Shown one piece after another: positions 31,663-32,990 of a stretch of DNA of 32,990 bases. Position 1 is the stretch's first letter; every line of letters begins with the position of its first letter. The position numbers were made by a program, and so were the translations under genes. The stretch is taken from assembly GCF_000559085.1 (NCBI RefSeq), contig NZ_JALN02000006.1, positions 1-32,990 of the forward strand, written 5' to 3'. This DNA comes from Mycolicibacterium aromaticivorans JS19b1 = JCM 16368. GTDB taxonomy: Bacteria > Actinomycetota > Actinomycetes > Mycobacteriales > Mycobacteriaceae. The notes beneath the pieces are model-generated. The model made no database searches, was not told the DNA's origin, and was given only the letters and a program-made list of their open reading frames with translations.

Positions 31663-32255
31663 ATGATTTGGTCACTCGTGCACACCAAGGGTGGGGTTGC
31701 TAAGACCACGACCGCGATGTTCCTAGCTGCTGCAGCGGCTAGACGAGCCGTCGTAGATGCCGATCCTCAGGGCTCGGCGACCTCTTGGGCGGAACGAGCG
31801 GCATCACTGGACATGTCGCTGCCCTTCACGGTCACTCCCGCCACAGCAGACGACCTCCGAGGACTCACCAGTACGCCCGATGAGCTCATCGTGATCGACA
31901 CCCCGCCGGGCACTGCTACGGCGATCGACGCCGCGATCGACGCGGCCGATTTGGTGATCATTCCGACCGACCGCGATCGGCCGACATAGACCGCGTATGG
32001 CCGACGTTGGACATCACCGCACACCGACCCACCACCATTCTGCTGACGCTGGTCGATCTCCGGAAAGTCGAGGCCACCGAGATCCCGCTAGCACTGGCCG
32101 ACGCTGAAGCGCCCATCCTGCGCACCGTCGTGCGAGCACGTACCGCCGTTGAGCGGGCGTTCGGCCGTGGCATTCCTCGCTACCTCGGCGACTACGCCGA
32201 CGTATTCGAGGAATTGACCGCAGCGATGGTGCCCGAGGAGGTTGTTGCGCAGTGA
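31663..32255 (+). pseudogene. parA: ParA-type ATPase, copy 2 (12-nt loss and frameshift, probably errors)
   Basis: Nine bases at 31746-31754 stand where copy 1 has 21, removing four residues before DADPQGS. One G is missing near 31968, shifting the frame. Walker A is unchanged. The intact version is at 7690-8295. Confidence 0.75.
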
Positions 32256-32695
32256 ACGCCAAGCAGACCACCGCCGACCAAGTTCGGTCTTCGATCATTC
32301 GCCGGCCGGTGTCGACGGCACCCAGCGCCCGGGCGGCCGAAACCTTCCACCCTGTCTCCCCGACGACCGACCCACCGCGGTCCGATGCGCCCCCGCAGCG
32401 GACCACCGTCGTCTATCCCGCGCAAATGCGGCTCGGCCTCAAGTCGCACGCAGCAACCCGCGACACCACAGTGACCGAACTCGTACGCCTCGCGGCCACC
32501 GACGGACTCACCGACGCGGCAGCACTGGCGCAATCGTCTCGGCAGTTCCAAGGAGTAAACGGTCGGCGAAGCACCGTGGACCTACCCGCTGACCTGCACA
32601 AGACGCTGAAGGTGACCGCCGCCCAGTACGACACCAGCGTGCAAGCCCTGCTCCTGGCGGCCGTCCACGGCGCATATCCCGAGCTCAGCGCCTGA
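32252..32695 (+). CDS. Tandem ribbon-helix-helix partition protein, copy 2
   Basis: Identical 147-aa product to 8292-8735. Confidence 0.75.
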   Translation: MNAKQTTADQVRSSIIRRPVSTAPSARAAETFHPVSPTTDPPRSDAPPQRTTVVYPAQMRLGLKSHAATRDTTVTELVRLAATDGLTDAAALAQSSRQFQGVNGRRSTVDLPADLHKTLKVTAAQYDTSVQALLLAAVHGAYPELSA

Positions 32696-32710
32696 CACCC
32701 ATACATATAG

Positions 32711-32770
32711 GTCTACATCCATCAATCCATACATACAGGTATATGGATTTATAGATTGATGGATGTAGAC
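32711..32770. promoter_or_regulatory. 17-bp inverted repeat after parB, copy 2
   Basis: Same as 8751-8810: perfect 17-bp arms around a 26-bp AT-rich core. Confidence 0.7.
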
Positions 32771-32801
32771 TCTCTGAGCACGAGAGTTGCGTGGTTAGCA
32801 T

Positions 32802-32981
32802 TCACTGACGAGGGCGATGGACAGCCGCGATGATGGCAGCCGCCGCCCGTCCAATATCAGCGATGCCAGTGGTCTCACCTGTGGTGCGCACGATAAACGC
32901 CGCTAACAGGTAGAAGCCGATGATCGCAACAATGATTGCGACAACGACAACGACAACAACAGTGGCGATAGTGATGCTCAT
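32802..32981 (-). CDS. Small membrane protein, 59 aa, copy 2
   Basis: Identical to 8842-9021; the ATG is at 32981, nine bases from the window end. Confidence 0.7.
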   Translation of the reverse strand: MSITIATVVVVVVVAIIVAIIGFYLLAAFIVRTTGETTGIADIGRAAAAIIAAVHRPRQ

Positions 32982-32990
32982 CGGTGCACT

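Larger units (their letters stand above)
23977..32990. repeat. Terminal redundancy, copy 2
   Basis: Second pass over bases 1-9030. Its damaging differences fall near 30168, 31040, 31444, 31746-31754 (12 nt fewer than copy 1) and 31968, all in the last 3 kb. From 23977 to about 30150 this copy keeps all frames open and should be preferred for the membrane protein, the 194-aa protein and the resolvase. Copy 1 should be preferred for the specificity subunit, DUF3800 and ParA. Confidence 0.93.

Noticed and set aside
1..32990. CRISPR array, rRNA genes, antibiotic or mercury resistance genes
   Set aside because: No regularly spaced identical repeats of CRISPR type, no rRNA-like sequence and no resistance protein motifs were seen.

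Overview
The window reads as one mobilizable mycobacterial plasmid of about 23,976 bp, sequenced slightly more than once round. Bases 1-9030 recur in the same orientation at 23977-32990. The two copies differ at only nine places, almost all one-base changes in short G or C runs. The four differences that damage copy 1 lie in its first 2.7 kb and the five that damage copy 2 lie in its last 3 kb. In each clear case the copy further from the contig end keeps the reading frame open. I read this as an untrimmed circular contig with low-quality ends, so both copies are annotated and the better one is named. The host is very probably Mycobacterium (sensu lato): high GC, GTG/TTG starts, a 1355-bp insertion sequence with IS6110-type ends and transposase, and proteins resembling ESX-linked families of M. 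tuberculosis.

Layout of one circle, in window coordinates: (1) a divergent regulatory unit (194-aa protein at 810/24788, a 77-aa HTH protein at 1530/25505) around two 17-bp operators; (2) a 72-aa membrane protein, a serine resolvase and its res-like site; (3) a two-gene restriction-modification unit, a nuclease-methylase fusion plus a specificity subunit (3179-6549); (4) a 450-bp stretch without genes holding five tandem tRNA-derived anticodon-arm modules, closed by a hairpin; (5) a DUF3800-like gene and a ParA/ribbon-helix-helix partition pair flanked on both sides by the same repeats; (6) a second small membrane protein (59 aa), a tandem ribbon-helix-helix protein and a putative replication initiator (10042-11301); (7) a leader region with a leucine-rich mini-ORF, hairpins and two tRNA genes with leucine anticodons (12044-12538); (8) a minus-strand operon whose 541-codon gene is split by the IS6110-like element (13126-16757); (9) an oriT-like hairpin cluster and a MobF relaxase/helicase (17226-20284); (10) a three-gene minus-strand operon (200-aa membrane protein, 850-aa Gly/Pro-rich protein, 308-aa protein) that resembles the Rv2082-Rv2083 / Rv3899c-Rv3901c gene families.

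Together: maintenance is by Rep, ParA/RHH and resolvase/res. Mobilization is by a MobF relaxase without its own type IV secretion genes, so transfer needs a helper. A host-modifying R-M unit is carried, and the Ala/Gly/Pro-rich operons may connect to type VII secretion. The most unusual parts are the tRNA-like anticodon array beside the R-M genes and the leucine-rich leader in front of the tRNA pair.
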